Positions 1-11,148 of a DNA stretch of 64,000 bases are shown piece after piece; within the stretch, counting starts at the first letter, position 1; each line of letters opens with the position of its first letter. The notes beneath the pieces were generated by a model that worked only from the letters and a program-made list of their open reading frames with translations, made no database searches and was not told the DNA's origin. The translations under genes and the position numbers were made by a program. The DNA is from Marsupella aquatica (lineage: Eukaryota; Marchantiophyta), in contig OZ316891.1 in the NCBI GenBank assembly GCA_973895155.1, positions 15,624,001 to 15,688,000 of the forward strand, given 5' to 3'.

Positions 1-518
1 CTCGTAGTCCGGTTCGTTGAGTCCGTGTTCCCACCCGACTGGTCCTCTTTCTCGTGGAGGCCTCGCTCGTCCTGACTAAATCTTGCCACATTCCGCTCTT
101 CTCCCTCGATAATCTCCTTGTAAAGGTTGACTTGATTCGATCAGAAGGGCGAGTGAGTGGCAACGTCCGCGAATTCAAAAAAGGTAGACATGAGCAAATG
201 GCCTGCAGCACCATCGGCTCCTCTCTTATGGAGGTGCCCGGATGAGCCCGAGCGTGAGAAGGCCAGGCCGTTTGGTCATTGATAATGAGCTGAAGTCGGC
301 GCCTCGGTCCAAGCGTGATTCCTCTAACTGATTTTTACTCCGCTGCCGCCACCGTACCTCGGTCGTGCGTAATAATCCTCTTCCTGAACTCGTAATTATT
401 CGGTCATTTTAACCTACTCCTAATCTATTCATAATGGCAACAGACGGCTACACGTGCTATTCTACGCTATGGCTACGGTCCTAATGCCCGTATAAGGCCT
501 AATCTACGACTTGGGTTC
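1..518. other. No gene recognised
   Basis: There is no convincing coding sequence. The only open frame (54-245, plus) has no recognisable domain. The stretch lies just beyond the putative 3' LTR of the old minus-strand copia element, so it is probably the DNA into which that element inserted. Confidence 0.4.
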
Positions 519-659
519 TGTTAAGTGACACGTTACCCGTGTCACACCCTCTCCCATGGTCTATGGGAACCTGGAACTCAAACTAGTGTTATCCTAATAT
601 AGTGAAGTCTAGCTAGTACTATGGAAGTACATAGGTTATACTAGAGGCATAACCTAACA
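519..659 (-). repeat. Candidate 3' LTR of the old copia element
   Basis: Read on the minus strand, a purine-rich tract (CAAGAGGGAG) at about 660-672 is followed at position 659 by TGTTAGG, the same start as the LTRs of the younger copia element. A matching end (CTTAACA) lies at 519. The boundaries rest only on the TGTTA/TAACA ends and on position after the polyprotein and polypurine tract. No second LTR or target duplication was found, so the length is a guess. Confidence 0.35.
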
Positions 660-989
660 AACTCCCTCTTGACTCTAGTCCTCAGCTAACTACCTGGTAG
701 TGTTACTTCTAACTATCCGTATGAATCTCTTCGGGAAGTTCTAGAAGGTAAAACCAATGAGTTTTCCCTTTATACCTGAGAGCTAACTAGAACTAAGTCG
801 TAGCTTACAAATTGTCGAATAGAGCAGACATACATAAAAGTAAACTACCTACCTAGTACTAGCTCTTGTTACCCATATATATCTCCTTGGGAAATTCTAG
901 ATAGAAATCCTATGTTCCCCCCTTCTCCATGAGGGTTAACTAGAATTAGACAGTAGTCGGTACATATCGGATAGAGAATACGTATATAA
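660..989 (-). other. 3' untranslated part of the old copia element
   Basis: On the minus strand this lies between the end of the RNase H frame and the candidate LTR. It shares phrases such as TTCTAGTTAACCCT with the equivalent stretch of the younger element (about 8470-8490), supporting its reading as non-coding element DNA. No gene is seen. Confidence 0.45.
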
Positions 990-1680
990 GAAAACTAACA
1001 CTAAGCATCCTTGTGCAAAATTTGAAGCCTTGCTTTGTGAAACTAGCCAAATGAATGACTTTGGTTAGCATATCAGCAAGATTGAATTTCCCATCAATCT
1101 TGATTAACTCAATCTCTTTCTCTTGTTGCTATCACAATGAAGATCCACCTGTTCTTGTGGAATCCCCAAGTCATGAGCCAACTTCCCTAACCAAATAGCC
1201 TCCTTTGCTGTCTCTGTTGTTGCTACATACTCAGCTTCAATAGATGACTAGGATATGCACTTTTGCTTCATGGATCTCTAACTTACACATCCTCCTACCA
1301 ATGTGAAAGAATAGTCGGTTGTAGAATTTTGTTGATCTAAATCACCACCGTAGTCTGAATCCACATATCCAATTAGAGACATCGCATTATTTGAATGTGC
1401 ATCAAACAACAAACCAACCTTAGATGTGCCATGTAAGTACATTAGAATCCATTTAACTGCTTCCCAATGTGTCTTCCCTAGGTTAACCAAGTACCTACTT
1501 ACCACACCCACAACATGCGCTATGTCTGGTCAAGTACTAACCATAAGGTACATCAAACTACCCAATGCAATGTCGTAAGGAATCTTAGACATCAACCCCT
1601 TTTCAATTGCATCTATGGGATAAGATGCGGCAGAAAGCTTGAAATATGTTGCTAGAGGAGTAGTTACAGCCTTAGCACTT
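990..1680 (-). pseudogene. Ty1/copia RT/RNase H fragment, older element (3' part)
   Basis: The minus-strand translation gives a typical copia reverse transcriptase/RNase H end. It includes an SLMYL-like stretch, HWEAVKWIL, GYVDSDYGGDLD, and then an RNase H tail ending in a KVIHL...CTRML-type segment. Stops and frameshifts interrupt it (for example a stop just before PDIA and near 1275). It is cut at position 1680 by the younger copia element and resumes at 8897, where the upstream part of the same RT frame lies. This copy is inactive and older than the element inserted in it. Confidence 0.85.
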
Positions 1681-1973
1681 TGTTAGGTATTGCTCTTAGT
1701 CTTGTGACTCTTGAGCTAACCACAGTTAGGCTAACTCAAATTAGTACTTAGCTAAGGTTAGCAGTAGTGCTGTTGTGTATATAGCCAGGGCTGGTGCCAG
1801 TCCTTGGTGGATCTTCAGTTCATTGTGGGAGTTTAGCAAGAGAGAAGTAAAGGTCTCTTGCTTTCCCGTGGACGTAGCCTCAGTCATGAGGTAAACCACG
1901 TACTCGCTGTGTCAACTATTTTGTATGGTGTTCACATGTGCATGGTGTCTCGGGATAGGGATTATCCCCAACA
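1681..1973 (+). repeat. 5' LTR of nested copia element
   Basis: This 293-bp direct repeat starts TGTTAGG and ends CCCCAACA. It pairs with 8604-8896 at roughly 93% identity by eye. Confidence 0.93.
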
Positions 1974-1975
1974 AG

Positions 1976-1990
1976 TGGTATCAAAGCATG
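1976..1990 (+). promoter_or_regulatory. Primer-binding site (initiator Met-tRNA type)
   Basis: The sequence TGGTATCAAAGCATG begins three bases after the 5' LTR. It resembles the plant copia primer-binding consensus TGGTATCAGAGC, complementary to the 3' end of initiator methionine tRNA, with one mismatch in that core. Confidence 0.85.
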
Positions 1991-3050
1991 CATGGGAGGT
2001 GACATTGTGGTGACAAGAGTTTTCTTGTGTAATCGACGGTCTAAAGATCCTGGGGGGATTTAGTCGCATGAAACTTGTTTGAGGGAGACTCATCGGATAA
2101 ATCGTTGTGAGAGCTTTCTAACAGCGGTTAGAAATCATCCATCGGATTTCTGAGTGAGAAATAATTGCAGAAATTGTTTTTTCGTGGAGTTTTCGTGTTC
2201 GACGGATTTTTTGTGGGTAGACCAGAGTTTATTTTTGCAACGGTGTGAGTTGTGCAATGTAGGAGGCTTCGCATGTTATAGCTCAAGTTGAAGGTTCAAG
2301 CGAGCTGGTCGTTTTGGTGCCTGGTGTGCTGGCATTTGTGGAGTGAGTGCATCGTGACGAGTGAAAGTTGAGCTCTGGTTTTTTGACAAGCTATGGTGCT
2401 TGTTTTTTCCCTGAACCGGATTACTCATCGTGACACTTGACTCGGAGAAAGAAATGCAAAGTACTGAGGCTCAATGGAGAGATTGTGGTGAGGTGATCAT
2501 TTTGAGTCAGGGATTGGCTCTTGACGTCGAAAGAGTAAGATGTGGCGGAGGTTTTTTCTTCTCTAGTGGAGCTGCAGACGTGTCGGTGCAATTCGGCAAC
2601 ATTTTCATGTCGGCGGTCATCACTTTTCTCATTGGAAACCGAAGCGGAGGCGGCTGAGGTTTGTAACACGACCTTTGTGTCATTTTTTGGCACATTTTAA
2701 GGTTAGTTTAGGGCATTTTTTGCCCCCATATGGCTCGTATAACTTCAAATCCTGACAAACATACTTTGCCATACGCCCTGACGTGCGCCCTGGCCTCCCA
2801 CACCCCTATAAGTGCAAAAACGTGCATTTTTTGGTGCAAATATGGCCAAAAACGCCCTTATATGGCCCGATTACGCATAAATATGTGCATTTTGACCCCT
2901 TTAAACCCCATTTTTTTCACGTTTTTTGCCGCTTATATGTGATTCTGGCCGCAAATATGTGTGCTTTTTCTAGGGGCTTTAAGACCCCTTTAAAGTGTTT
3001 TTTTCTGAAATTTTTTAAGTGCAATATGATGGTGAGGAAGAGATTTCTAT
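1991..3050 (+). other. Copia leader and degraded start of gag
   Basis: This leader of about 1 kb lies between the primer-binding site and the first recognisable gag residues. The N-terminal part of a copia gag is not recognisable. The part from about 2700 to 3010 is T-rich and contains repeated ATATGTG and GCATTTTT phrases. The short open frames around 2421-2942 on both strands look like chance. Confidence 0.5.
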
Positions 3051-3052
3051 GA

Positions 3053-3746
3053 AGCAATGGAGACGAGCAAGTGATTGCTGTCAATGCGGTGATGCTTTAC
3101 CTCAAGTCGCATATCATCAAGAAGTTGGATGATTATGCGGATTGCGCATCACTCTTCAAGGCCCTCAGAGAGAAGTACTACCAGGAAGATGCATCAGACC
3201 GGCTGTACAAGAAGTCTCTTTTGATGAGCCTCAGGCTCAAGGAAGGGAGCAAGCTGCAGGATCATCTGGATGAGTTTGACAGCTTGGCAGTGGATCTGTC
3301 AAACTTGGGTTAGGGAGTTGAAGATGAGGATAAGGCCTTGCTTCTGCTAAGCTTCTTACCGCCATCTTATCAGGGCTTGAAACATGTGCTCTTGTACAGA
3401 GATCTGAAATCTATTTTGTAGGATGAGGTGGTGAGCTCTCTACTGTCTGATGATGCTCAGAAGAAATTGGGTCTAGCACAAACAACATCTTCTTCTGGTA
3501 CTACGTTGAAGGTGAATCGTGGAAGACCAGCATAGCGCACAAATGAGCAAAACAGATTTAGATCTACGTCAAGGGGGAGATCTAAATCTAGAGGAAAATC
3601 ACAAGAGAGGAAACCTCTTGCATGTTGGAAATGTGGCAAGCCAGGCCACATGAAAAGAGATTGTCGGGTAAAGGACTCTACCCCATCAGCTAATGCAGCA
3701 TCTAGCGCACATGAGGTAGATTTACTCGATGATGATATTTTATGAT
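3053..3746 (+). pseudogene. copia gag (UBN2-type capsid with zinc knuckle)
   Basis: The translation contains a gag capsid segment (VNAVMLYLKS, LFKALREKYYQ, MSLRLKEGSKLQDHLDEF). After in-frame stops near 3313, 3420 and 3533 it continues to a basic stretch and a CCHC zinc knuckle (CWKCGKPGHMKRDC, about 3622-3663), the nucleic-acid-binding motif of gag. The same frame runs through all the stops, so the gene is decayed by point mutation. Known role in the family: capsid formation and packaging of element RNA. Confidence 0.85.
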
Positions 3747-3779
3747 GCCATTACTTTGCCCTCAACGTAATATCACATC

Positions 3780-5414
3780 AGGAAGATGATGGTTGGATAC
3801 TAGATAGTGCTTGTACCTTTCACATTTGCTATAGGAGAGAGTTTTTCAGTTCTTACACGGTTTCCAATGGTTCAATGTTGATGGGAAATGGAATCCCATG
3901 CCAAGTAGTTGGACTTGGATCTGTGAGATTACAGATGGTTGATGGTGTTGTAAGAACAGTGCGGAATGTGAGACATATTCCTGGCATGATAAAAAATCTC
4001 ATTTCACTTGGAATGTTAGAAACAAATAGTTATCAGTAGAGTTCTGCTAATGGTGTCCTTCAGGTTTCAATCGGTACTAAGGTTGTGTTGAAGGGAAAGA
4101 GGCACAAAAATTTGTATGTTTTGGAGGGTAGAGTAGTATGTGATAAAGCCAATGCAACCTTATCTCATGAGGAGATGGCCCGGGTGTGGCACTTTCGGCT
4201 AGGTCACATGAGTGAAAAGATTTGGCTGTACTTCTGAAAAGAGGTTTGATTTCTAATTTGTAGTCTAATAAGTTAGATTTCTATGAGCATTGTGTACTTG
4301 GAAAGGAGCACAGGAAACCCTTTGGAGTTGGAACTCACACCAGCAAGGAGGTACTTGAGTATGTACATAGTGATGTGTGGGGGGACCAGCCCCTACTCCC
4401 TCACAGTCTGGACGGTTATACTATGTCACGTTCATAGATGATTACTCAAGGTATGTGTGGATCTACTATCTCCACAACAAGTCTGATGTTTTTTCCACTT
4501 TTAAGGAATGGAAAGCCCAAGTTGAGAATCAGACTGGTAACAAGGTGAGATATCTTCAATTGGATAATGGTGATGAATACAATTCTGGGGAATTTAGAAT
4601 GTATTGTAAGGAGTAGGGGATTACACGTCATCTCACAACAAGTTATACTCCTCAACAAAATAGTGTTTCTAAGAGGCTCAACCAAACACTATTAGAACCC
4701 TCGAGGAGTATGTTGAGTCAATCATGCTTACCACATGAGTTTTGGGCTGAAGCTGTCAACACTGCAGCTTATTTGGTAAATTTCTCTCCATCAAGTTCTA
4801 TTGGATTCAAGACACCATTTGAAATGAGGTACGAGCGTACAGCAAATTACTCACATTTGAGGATTTTTGGATGTGATGCTTATGTGCTTACACCTTCTCA
4901 GCTTCGATCCAAGTTGGATTCCAAGTCAAAGAAGTGCATTTTCCTTGGCTATCAGAAAGGTGTGAAGGGTTATAGGTTATGGGATCTAGTAACCTGTAAG
5001 CTAATTGTCAATAGAGATGTGTCATTTAATGAATCTAGATCATCAAAGGAGGGGGAGAATTCTCAAGACTCCCATACTGACAAGGAGAAATCTTCCATCC
5101 CGGACCAGGTGGAGGGGGAGATTAGTCATGATGATGTTCATGATAGGAGAGATGGAGGAGCTCCGGGCATGGAGCTGGTTCATGTGATGGAACAAGAGGA
5201 GCAAATTATTGCTGGGGTACCTCAAATTCAACCAGCAACAGCAGCAGATCAGCCTAAATTGTCTACTAGAAGAACTTCCAATCATTCTACTAGAGCTCCT
5301 ACCAGGTATGGTCAATGGGCAGACTCATCTAAGCTAGATGACATTGCCATTGCACCTGATGATGATGATATGGCTTTGATCTTGGAAGAAGGAGAGCTTT
5401 CTTCGTACAGTGAG
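3780..5414 (+). pseudogene. copia protease and integrase
   Basis: A protease active-site segment, DSACTFHI, lies near 3800, followed by a gag-pre-integrase segment (FRLGHMSEK, about 4195). The integrase core includes DVWGP, FIDDYSRYVWIY, LQLDNGDEY and YTPQQNSV. The C-terminal part (4710-5414) includes LPHEFWAEAVNTAAYLVN, FGCDAYV and FLGYQKGVKGYRLWD, then an acidic linker. Stops near 4037, 4236, 4261 and 4614 disable it. The frame is cut at position 5414 by a foreign insertion and resumes at 6875-6880. Confidence 0.88.
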
Positions 5415-6874
5415 AGTGGTGGACCTTGCCACCCAGCGCCCTCACCAATCCCAGCACTTGCGCCTAAGTGCCCTTGATGCCCGAACGCCTCCACGGAATA
5501 CCTCGAGCAAGCATCCAAGTGCCTCTAGCACCACCAGCGGCCACTCCCATACGAAGCCGTACTTGCTCACCTACACGACCGCTACTCAACGGTCCTCACT
5601 GTCTGCACAAACAACCAAGCACCTTGGTAAGTAACCCCTTCGGATCTAGAACTCGCCAAGTCTAGCATCCTAACTCAAGCTCAACAGACGTTGGTAAATA
5701 GGTCAGCGATAGGTCCTCCTGATGCCATAAGCCGAAACCAGAACCCATGCTCACTGTCCGTCCAAGACAGCTCCTTCCTAGGGCGCGGCCCGGGTTTCCC
5801 CTCGTACCTATCCATCACCAACTGACCGCCCTGACCTCAGGACATGCTCATGGCCCAAATAACGTAGCTTGTCCTAAAGCTTGTCTCAACACGTCGGGAC
5901 CAGAACAGCCCCGACTCTAACACCGACTCCTGGTTTGCCCCACTGATGGTCTAGGGACCGAGCACTCTTGGGATTCAGCCTCCATACCTACTTGGCCTTG
6001 CCTCCCCAACGCAAGCTCCATTGGGAGACTGAATGCGGCTTGGTTGCTGTTCGGCAGGATTTGGTACACGGGTGAGCTAACACCCGCAAACCACGAGAAC
6101 CCATGGCATCCCCAGACCCAGTTGAGCTCAAGAGGGCGTAGCCCTCCTCAAGAGCTTTCCAACGCACCTAAGAAGTCTTCCTTGGACAGATATTGCCATT
6201 TCTGTTTGGCGGTTTCCGTTAGTGTCGCGATCGCTGCGGCTCACGACTTCGGCTCGCCCTTAGCCCCCAGGGAGACACCACTCCCCTCATATATGCTTCT
6301 GGAGACTTGCCACCCCCGGACCAGCTTTGGTCCCTAAACATTTGGCCCCCAACCCGGATCCCATTGCGCATAATGGGCGCGCCACCAACTGGCAACGCCC
6401 ATAACTTTCTTGATAGGCATCCGCAAGCGGAGCCTTAGCCTGTTGTGACCGGGCCAACCCAGTGCTCATGCCTAGGCCCTCAGGTTTGATCGCCGCTCGG
6501 GGCCCCCGACCGGCCCAACCCGGCTCGGGCCACAACTTGCGCCCCAAGCGTCCGTTGCCAATGGCATCAACTCCATTGGCCTTGGGCCCAAGAGGAGCTC
6601 ACTCCCAAGCCCTCAGAACTCAAAGCCCATCCGATGGTCCGGATGGCCACCCTTGAGCCCGGCCCATTTCCCCTTGACTCAACCAGCCATATGCTAGTCC
6701 AAGTCCTTAGTGTGTGTCCCCAGTTTGGCTCACTAGTGCCACGTCTCATTGCCCACAAGTCTCTCCATGCTAAGTCCTCCCCGGATGGCCTATTCGGGCC
6801 TGGACCATAAGGGAGCTCGGCGTCGGAGTCAGCGACGCCGAAACTAAGTGTTAAGGTAGTCGAGTTCTGCGACT
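5415..6874. repeat. 1,460-bp GC-rich insertion inside the copia element
   Basis: The copia frame reads ...SYSE up to 5414 and continues ACASEHKHEW from about 6880. The intervening DNA is flanked by a 5-bp direct repeat GTGAG (5410-5414 and 6875-6879), so it is a transposed sequence. The ends are AGTGG...CGACT rather than TG...CA. The right 300 bp (6573-6874) recur in reverse orientation at 62368-62680, beginning with the same AGTCG terminus, so the family is repeated. Open frames in it are compositional and match no known domain. It may be a solo LTR with unusual ends or a non-autonomous element; the class is unresolved. Confidence 0.8.
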
Positions 6875-8380
6875 GTGAGGCTTGTGCTTCAGAGCATAAA
6901 CACGAGTGGAATGCAACAATGCAGAGGGAGTTGCAATCTTTGAGTGACAACAAGAGATGGGAGTTGGTGGAGCTTCCAAGAGGTCAGCAAGTGGATTTAC
7001 AAGTTAATGGACAGTCCTTCAGAGGGTGGAGACAAGATCTACGAGGCAAGGCTTGTTGCCAAGGGATTCACTAAGGAGAAATGAGTGGATTACAATGAGA
7101 TCTTTTCACCGGTGGCTAAGTATTCCATAATTCAAATCTTGTGTCAGCTTGTTGTGTTTTTTGGTCTGGTGATGGATCAGATGGATGTTGTTACTGCTTT
7201 TCTCTATGGCAACTTGGAAGAGATGATCTTCATGAGACAATCACTAGGCTTTATGAAGAAGGGCCAAGAGAACTTAGTTTGCAGATTGCTCAAGTCTTTG
7301 TATGGATTGAAGCAGTCTCCCAGACAATGGAACAAGCGGTTTGATGATTTCATGCTTGCTCAAGGTTTTACAAGTATGGTGTATGATCCTTGTGTGTATA
7401 CAAAATCAGTCAAGAATGATGTGTTTGGTTTCATCATTCTGGTTCTCTATGTGGATGACATGCTAGTTGTGGTTAAAGATCAATCTGAGGTTGATAAACT
7501 CAAGGCGAAATTGAGTTTTGAATTCAAGATGAAGGATCTTGGTAAGGCCAAGAGAATCTTAGGGATGGAGATTTTTAGGAACTCTGACAGTTGTGCTTGA
7601 ATCAAGGCAAGTATGCAAGGAAGGTACTTGCACGATTGAACATGGAGGATTGTAAGCCAATGAGTATTTCTTTAGCTTCACATTTTAAGTTATCATCGGC
7701 TTTCTCTCCTACGGATGCTATGGAGAAAGGTTTGATGACTAAGATTTCTTATGAGAAGGCAGTAGGTAGTCTGATGTATTTGATGACTTGTACTAGGCCT
7801 GACTTGGCCCTAGCAATAGGCAAGGTTAGCAAATTCATGTCAAATCTAGGGAAGGTACATTGGGAAGCTGTGAAATGGATTCTCAGGTATCTGAAGGGAA
7901 TACAGGACTATGGATTACTATTTGATGCTAGATCAGATAGAACATTGGTTGGCTATGTAGATTCTGACTATGGAGGTTGTCTGGATACAAGAAGATGTAG
8001 AACTGGGTATGTATTTACTCTTGGAGGAGGATGTATCAGTTGGAAATCTACCTTGCAAAAGTGTATCTCTCAGTCTACTACAAAAGCAGAGTATGTTGCA
8101 GCAGCAGAAGCGGCAAAGGAAGCAATTTGGTTGGACAGGTTGGACAGAGCATGGCAAAATGTCTCTATATTGTGATAGTGAGAGTCCTCTTCACTTGGAT
8201 GCTAACCAGATTATGGATAATAGGGTGAAGCACATTGATATCAGGTATCATTTTATCAGGCAAACAATGTCTGATAAAACTTTTGAACTAGTCAAGATTG
8301 ATGGAAAACTCAATCCCGCTGATGTCTTTACCAAAGTGATTCATTTGGAGAGTTTCTCAAGACACCGTGCTACTTTGTAG
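6875..8380 (+). pseudogene. copia reverse transcriptase and RNase H
   Basis: RT motifs include EIFSPVAK, VVTAFLYGNLEE, SLYGLKQSPRQW and the catalytic YVDDML (about 7450), then FKMKDLGKAKRILGMEI. A shifted frame continues with KYARKVLARLNM, VGSLMYLMTCTRPDLA and HWEAVKWILRYLKG. RNase H follows (GYVDSDYGG, KCISQSTTKAEYVAAAEAAKEAIWL, KHIDIRYHFIRQ, NPADVFTKVIHL), ending near 8380. A frameshift near 6985, a stop at about 7082, a frame change near 7590-7600 and another near 8150 disable it. The polyprotein would normally be continuous with the integrase part. Confidence 0.9.
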
Positions 8381-8589
8381 GTTTTGTAGTTGTAGCGCAA
8401 GTAGAGTTACTTAGCAAGGTTGTGACTATTTGTATATGGATTACTCATTCTAGTTTGGCTACGGCTTAGTTCTAGTTAACCCTTAGTTAACCCTTGTGGT
8501 TTTTAGGGGGAAACATGTTTAGGTGATTGTCTAGAACTTCCCGTTGAGGATTTTACATGGTAGCAATTAGTCCTATCCCCAAGACAAGA

Positions 8590-8603
8590 GTCAAGGGGGA
8601 GTT
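8590..8603 (+). promoter_or_regulatory. Polypurine tract of the copia element
   Basis: A purine-rich run, GTCAAGGGGGAGTT, directly precedes the 3' LTR at 8604, as expected for the plus-strand primer site. The old element has a similar CAAGAGGGAG tract next to its candidate LTR. Confidence 0.75.
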
Positions 8604-8896
8604 TGTTAGGTATTGCTCTTAGTCTTGTGACTCTTGAGATAACCACAGTTAGGCTAATTCAGATTAGTACTTAGCTAAGGGTAGCGGTAGTGTTGTTGTG
8701 TATATAGTCAGGGCTGGTGTTAGTCCCTGGTGGATCTTCAGTTCATTGTTGGAGTTGAGCAAGAAAGAAGTAAAGGTCTCTTGCTTTCCCGCGGACGTAG
8801 CCTCGGTCATGAGGTGAACCATGTACTCGTTGTGTCGACTACTTTGTATGGTGTTCACATGTGCATGGTGTCTCGGGATAGGGATTATCCCCAACA
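8604..8896 (+). repeat. 3' LTR of nested copia element
   Basis: This is the 293-bp partner of 1681-1973 with the same TGTTAGG...CCCCAACA ends. It is followed by the target duplication CACTT. Confidence 0.93.
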
Positions 8897-9050
8897 CACT
8901 TGCCATGTTGAACTTGGCAAGTACCTTCTTCGTATACTTACTCTACGTCAGCCACAATTTCCCCTTCTTCCTGTCTCTAAGAATCTCCATCCCAAGCATA
9001 TGCTTGGTTGATCCTAAATCCTTCATACTAAACTCTGAGCTCTTCCTCTA
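8897..9050 (-). pseudogene. Ty1/copia RT fragment, older element (5' part)
   Basis: The minus-strand translation gives SSEFSMKDLGSTKHMLGMEILRDRKKGKLWLT, a stop, then SKYTKKVLAKFNMA. This joins directly onto the fragment ending at 1680 once the nested element and one CACTT copy are removed. Its upstream part is missing because LINE sequence begins at about 9051. Confidence 0.85.
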
Positions 9051-9984
9051 GGGCGTTGGTTAATGGATTCCTCTCAGAAAAGGTGCACCTGAAGCGTGGA
9101 GTGCGACAAGGATGCTTGCTCTCACCACTTTTATTTGTAATCTCCACACAGCCGCTTATGGACTTTCTTGATGCTGAGATTGATGAAGGGCGACTCAGAG
9201 GACTGTGGATCACAGAGGACCTCATGATTTGCTACAGACTATTTGTGGATGATGTTGGCATGTTCATCCCAGCTACAAAGAAGGACTTTGAGGACGCAAG
9301 GTTGGCAGTGGAATGTTACAAGACTGCCAGCGGCGCCAAATTGAATCTTGAGAAATCAGTGGTTATTCCATTGGCCTTAGAGAAAATTCCGAGATGGCTA
9401 ACTAACATTGGATGTATTATCAGCCAAAAAGGTGAGGTACATAAGTACTTGGGTGCACCACTTGGGGTAGGGCTGCAGACAGAACAACTACATAAATTCT
9501 GTTTAGACAAGATCAACTCTCGTATTTCTTATGGGGATACAACGCCATAGGGGGAAGGAAGATCCCCCTGGTGGCCTGGGAAAGGCTGGCACTACCTCGG
9601 GTGGAGGGGGGTCTGGGATTTAAAGACTACAAAAGTGACTTAGACGCACTGCTCTCCCAATGGTTCACTAAAGCACTTAACTCTAGAATGCTTGCTGCAA
9701 ATCTGGCACTAATGGGATGGATGAACTGCAAAGTGATCAGACGGAAACGATATTCCTTTCAAGATCAACTATTACTGTGTACACCAAGGTCATATGGTGG
9801 CCTTCCATATACGAGTGGACTATGGAGGAGCTGGACGATGCTCAGAGCACACCTGTCATTTGAGCCTGGCAGGCTTGGGGTACCGGCGCTATGGAGCATC
9901 TATGACACCCACATTGCCTTGCGGGATTTCACTCCCTTTCGAATGAGGCCATTGTTGGGGTTGCTACCATTTGTGGAAGACTAG
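9051..9984 (+). pseudogene. LINE reverse transcriptase, C-terminal half
   Basis: The motif RGVRQGCLLSPLLF is followed by LFVDDVGMF, the catalytic box, with V where A is usual before the two aspartates. Then come SGAKLNLEKSVV and KYLGAPLGV. Near 9530 the frame changes and part of the RT/thumb region appears to be lost, since NSRIS abuts NAIGGRKIPLVAWERLALP. A plus-strand frame (about 9535-9984) then carries WERLALPRVEGGLGFKD, typical of the region after the RT in plant LINEs. Stops and shifts show it is dead. Confidence 0.85.
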
Positions 9985-10863
9985 GAATGAGATCTATTGG
10001 GGACGGATGGTCTTTGGAGGATGGAGCCTGGAAGGACCTCCCAATGAGATGGCACAGTTTGAGGGTTTCACTACTGAACACCGAACACTTGCACACTCAT
10101 TCCTAGAATACCTATGGAACACCAATGAATGTAGGACTAACTTTTACCTCTATGCCAAACAGTGGAGGTGGGCTGACAAAACAAAGAAGTTGAAGGACTT
10201 CAGGGTTGAGAACTGTTGTGTTTATGAATTCCTACGGCCCAAAAGCTCAAACCACGGCCGCTTGAACCGGATCTGGTCCATTTGTCGACCTGAATTGAGA
10301 TGGAACTTGGGGTGGTCTAGACTGTGGGGCTCTGACCTGCCAACCAGGGGCAAGACATTCATCTGGAAAATTATTGTTGGGGGTCTATTCACGGGGGCTA
10401 GGGCACTTAGAATTGGTGTGAGCAATGGTGATTACAAAGTGTGTAGCAGTACCTTAGAGACCATCCCCCACATGTTCTTTGGGTGTGCATTTGCTGTGAG
10501 GTGTTGGGGACTCTGCCAGTGCTTCTTACATGAGTTGGGCTTACCAATTGGCCAGGGGCTGTTGACTCTGTTGGACTCTGCTTATGGGAGGGACCCTGAG
10601 TAGATTGCCAAACTATTTGTCTTGCACAAGATTTTATGGATGTTGTGGCTAGGCAGGAACTCCCATATGTTCAGTGCAAGTGGTAGAGGTACATTTGATA
10701 TGGGCCTAGTGCTTTCTGAGGTTGCTGAGAGCTTGAATGCTGTGAGCAGATGCTCACCCCCTGGTAGAAAGAACACCCGGTTGTGTCGGGCGAAAGATAG
10801 GATTGACAGTTTCCATAGGCTATGGCTCAATGATGGCAAGGGCTGTATTTCCACTGGTGGATG
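9971..10863 (+). pseudogene. LINE C-terminal region with zf-RVT-like segment
   Basis: This continues from the RT in another frame. The segment WNLGWSRLWGSDLPTRGKTFIWKII, followed by C-x3-C...TLETIPHMFFGCAFAVRCW (about 10300-10520), resembles the zinc-binding zf-RVT domain at the C terminus of many plant LINE reverse transcriptases. A stop near 10603 interrupts the frame and the tail ends near 10863. No RNase H motif was recognised. Confidence 0.7.
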
Positions 10864-11148
10864 ACCCCTATGCCCACAATTGGGTTGGATTGCGTGATTA
10901 GGTCTTAGTTGTGGTCCTTACATGGGACCCCCTCTTCTTATTTGCTACTGCTATTCTCTCTTGACTTGCTGGTTTTGGTTTGTCTTGGAGACGGCTTCTT
11001 TTGTGCCCCTTGTGATCCCCTCCAAGAGGGGGTTGTCTTGCTTTGCCGTGAGGCTTGTATGCCCTGCCCATGGGGTTTTTCGTGGGTTAAAACTTAAAAA
11101 AAAAATTAAAAAATTCCAAGGAATTAATAATAAGAATAATTGAATTTA

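Larger units (their letters stand above)
1681..8896 (+). mobile_element. Nearly full-length Ty1/copia LTR retrotransposon (nested)
   Basis: The element has two 293-bp LTRs (1681-1973 and 8604-8896) that begin TGTTAGG and end CCCCAACA. A primer-binding site follows the 5' LTR and a polypurine tract precedes the 3' LTR. It is flanked by a perfect 5-bp target duplication CACTT (1676-1680 and 8897-8901). The internal order gag, protease, integrase, RT, RNase H is that of Ty1/copia. Several in-frame stops and at least one frameshift mean it cannot encode a functional polyprotein. It sits in opposite orientation inside an older copia element and carries an unrelated 1,460-bp insertion. The LTRs differ at about 20 of 293 positions, mostly transitions, so the insertion is not recent. 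Confidence 0.93.
9051..11113 (+). mobile_element. 5'-truncated LINE retrotransposon with poly(A) tail
   Basis: Reverse transcriptase sequence starts abruptly at about 9051 with no start region. Coding remnants run to about 10860, and an A-rich tail lies at 11092-11113. The direction is plus. The 5' truncation and A-rich 3' end are typical of LINEs. The junction with copia sequence at 9050 suggests insertion next to or into the old copia element, but copia sequence does not resume after the tail, so the neighbouring DNA has been rearranged. No clear target duplication was found. Confidence 0.85.
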
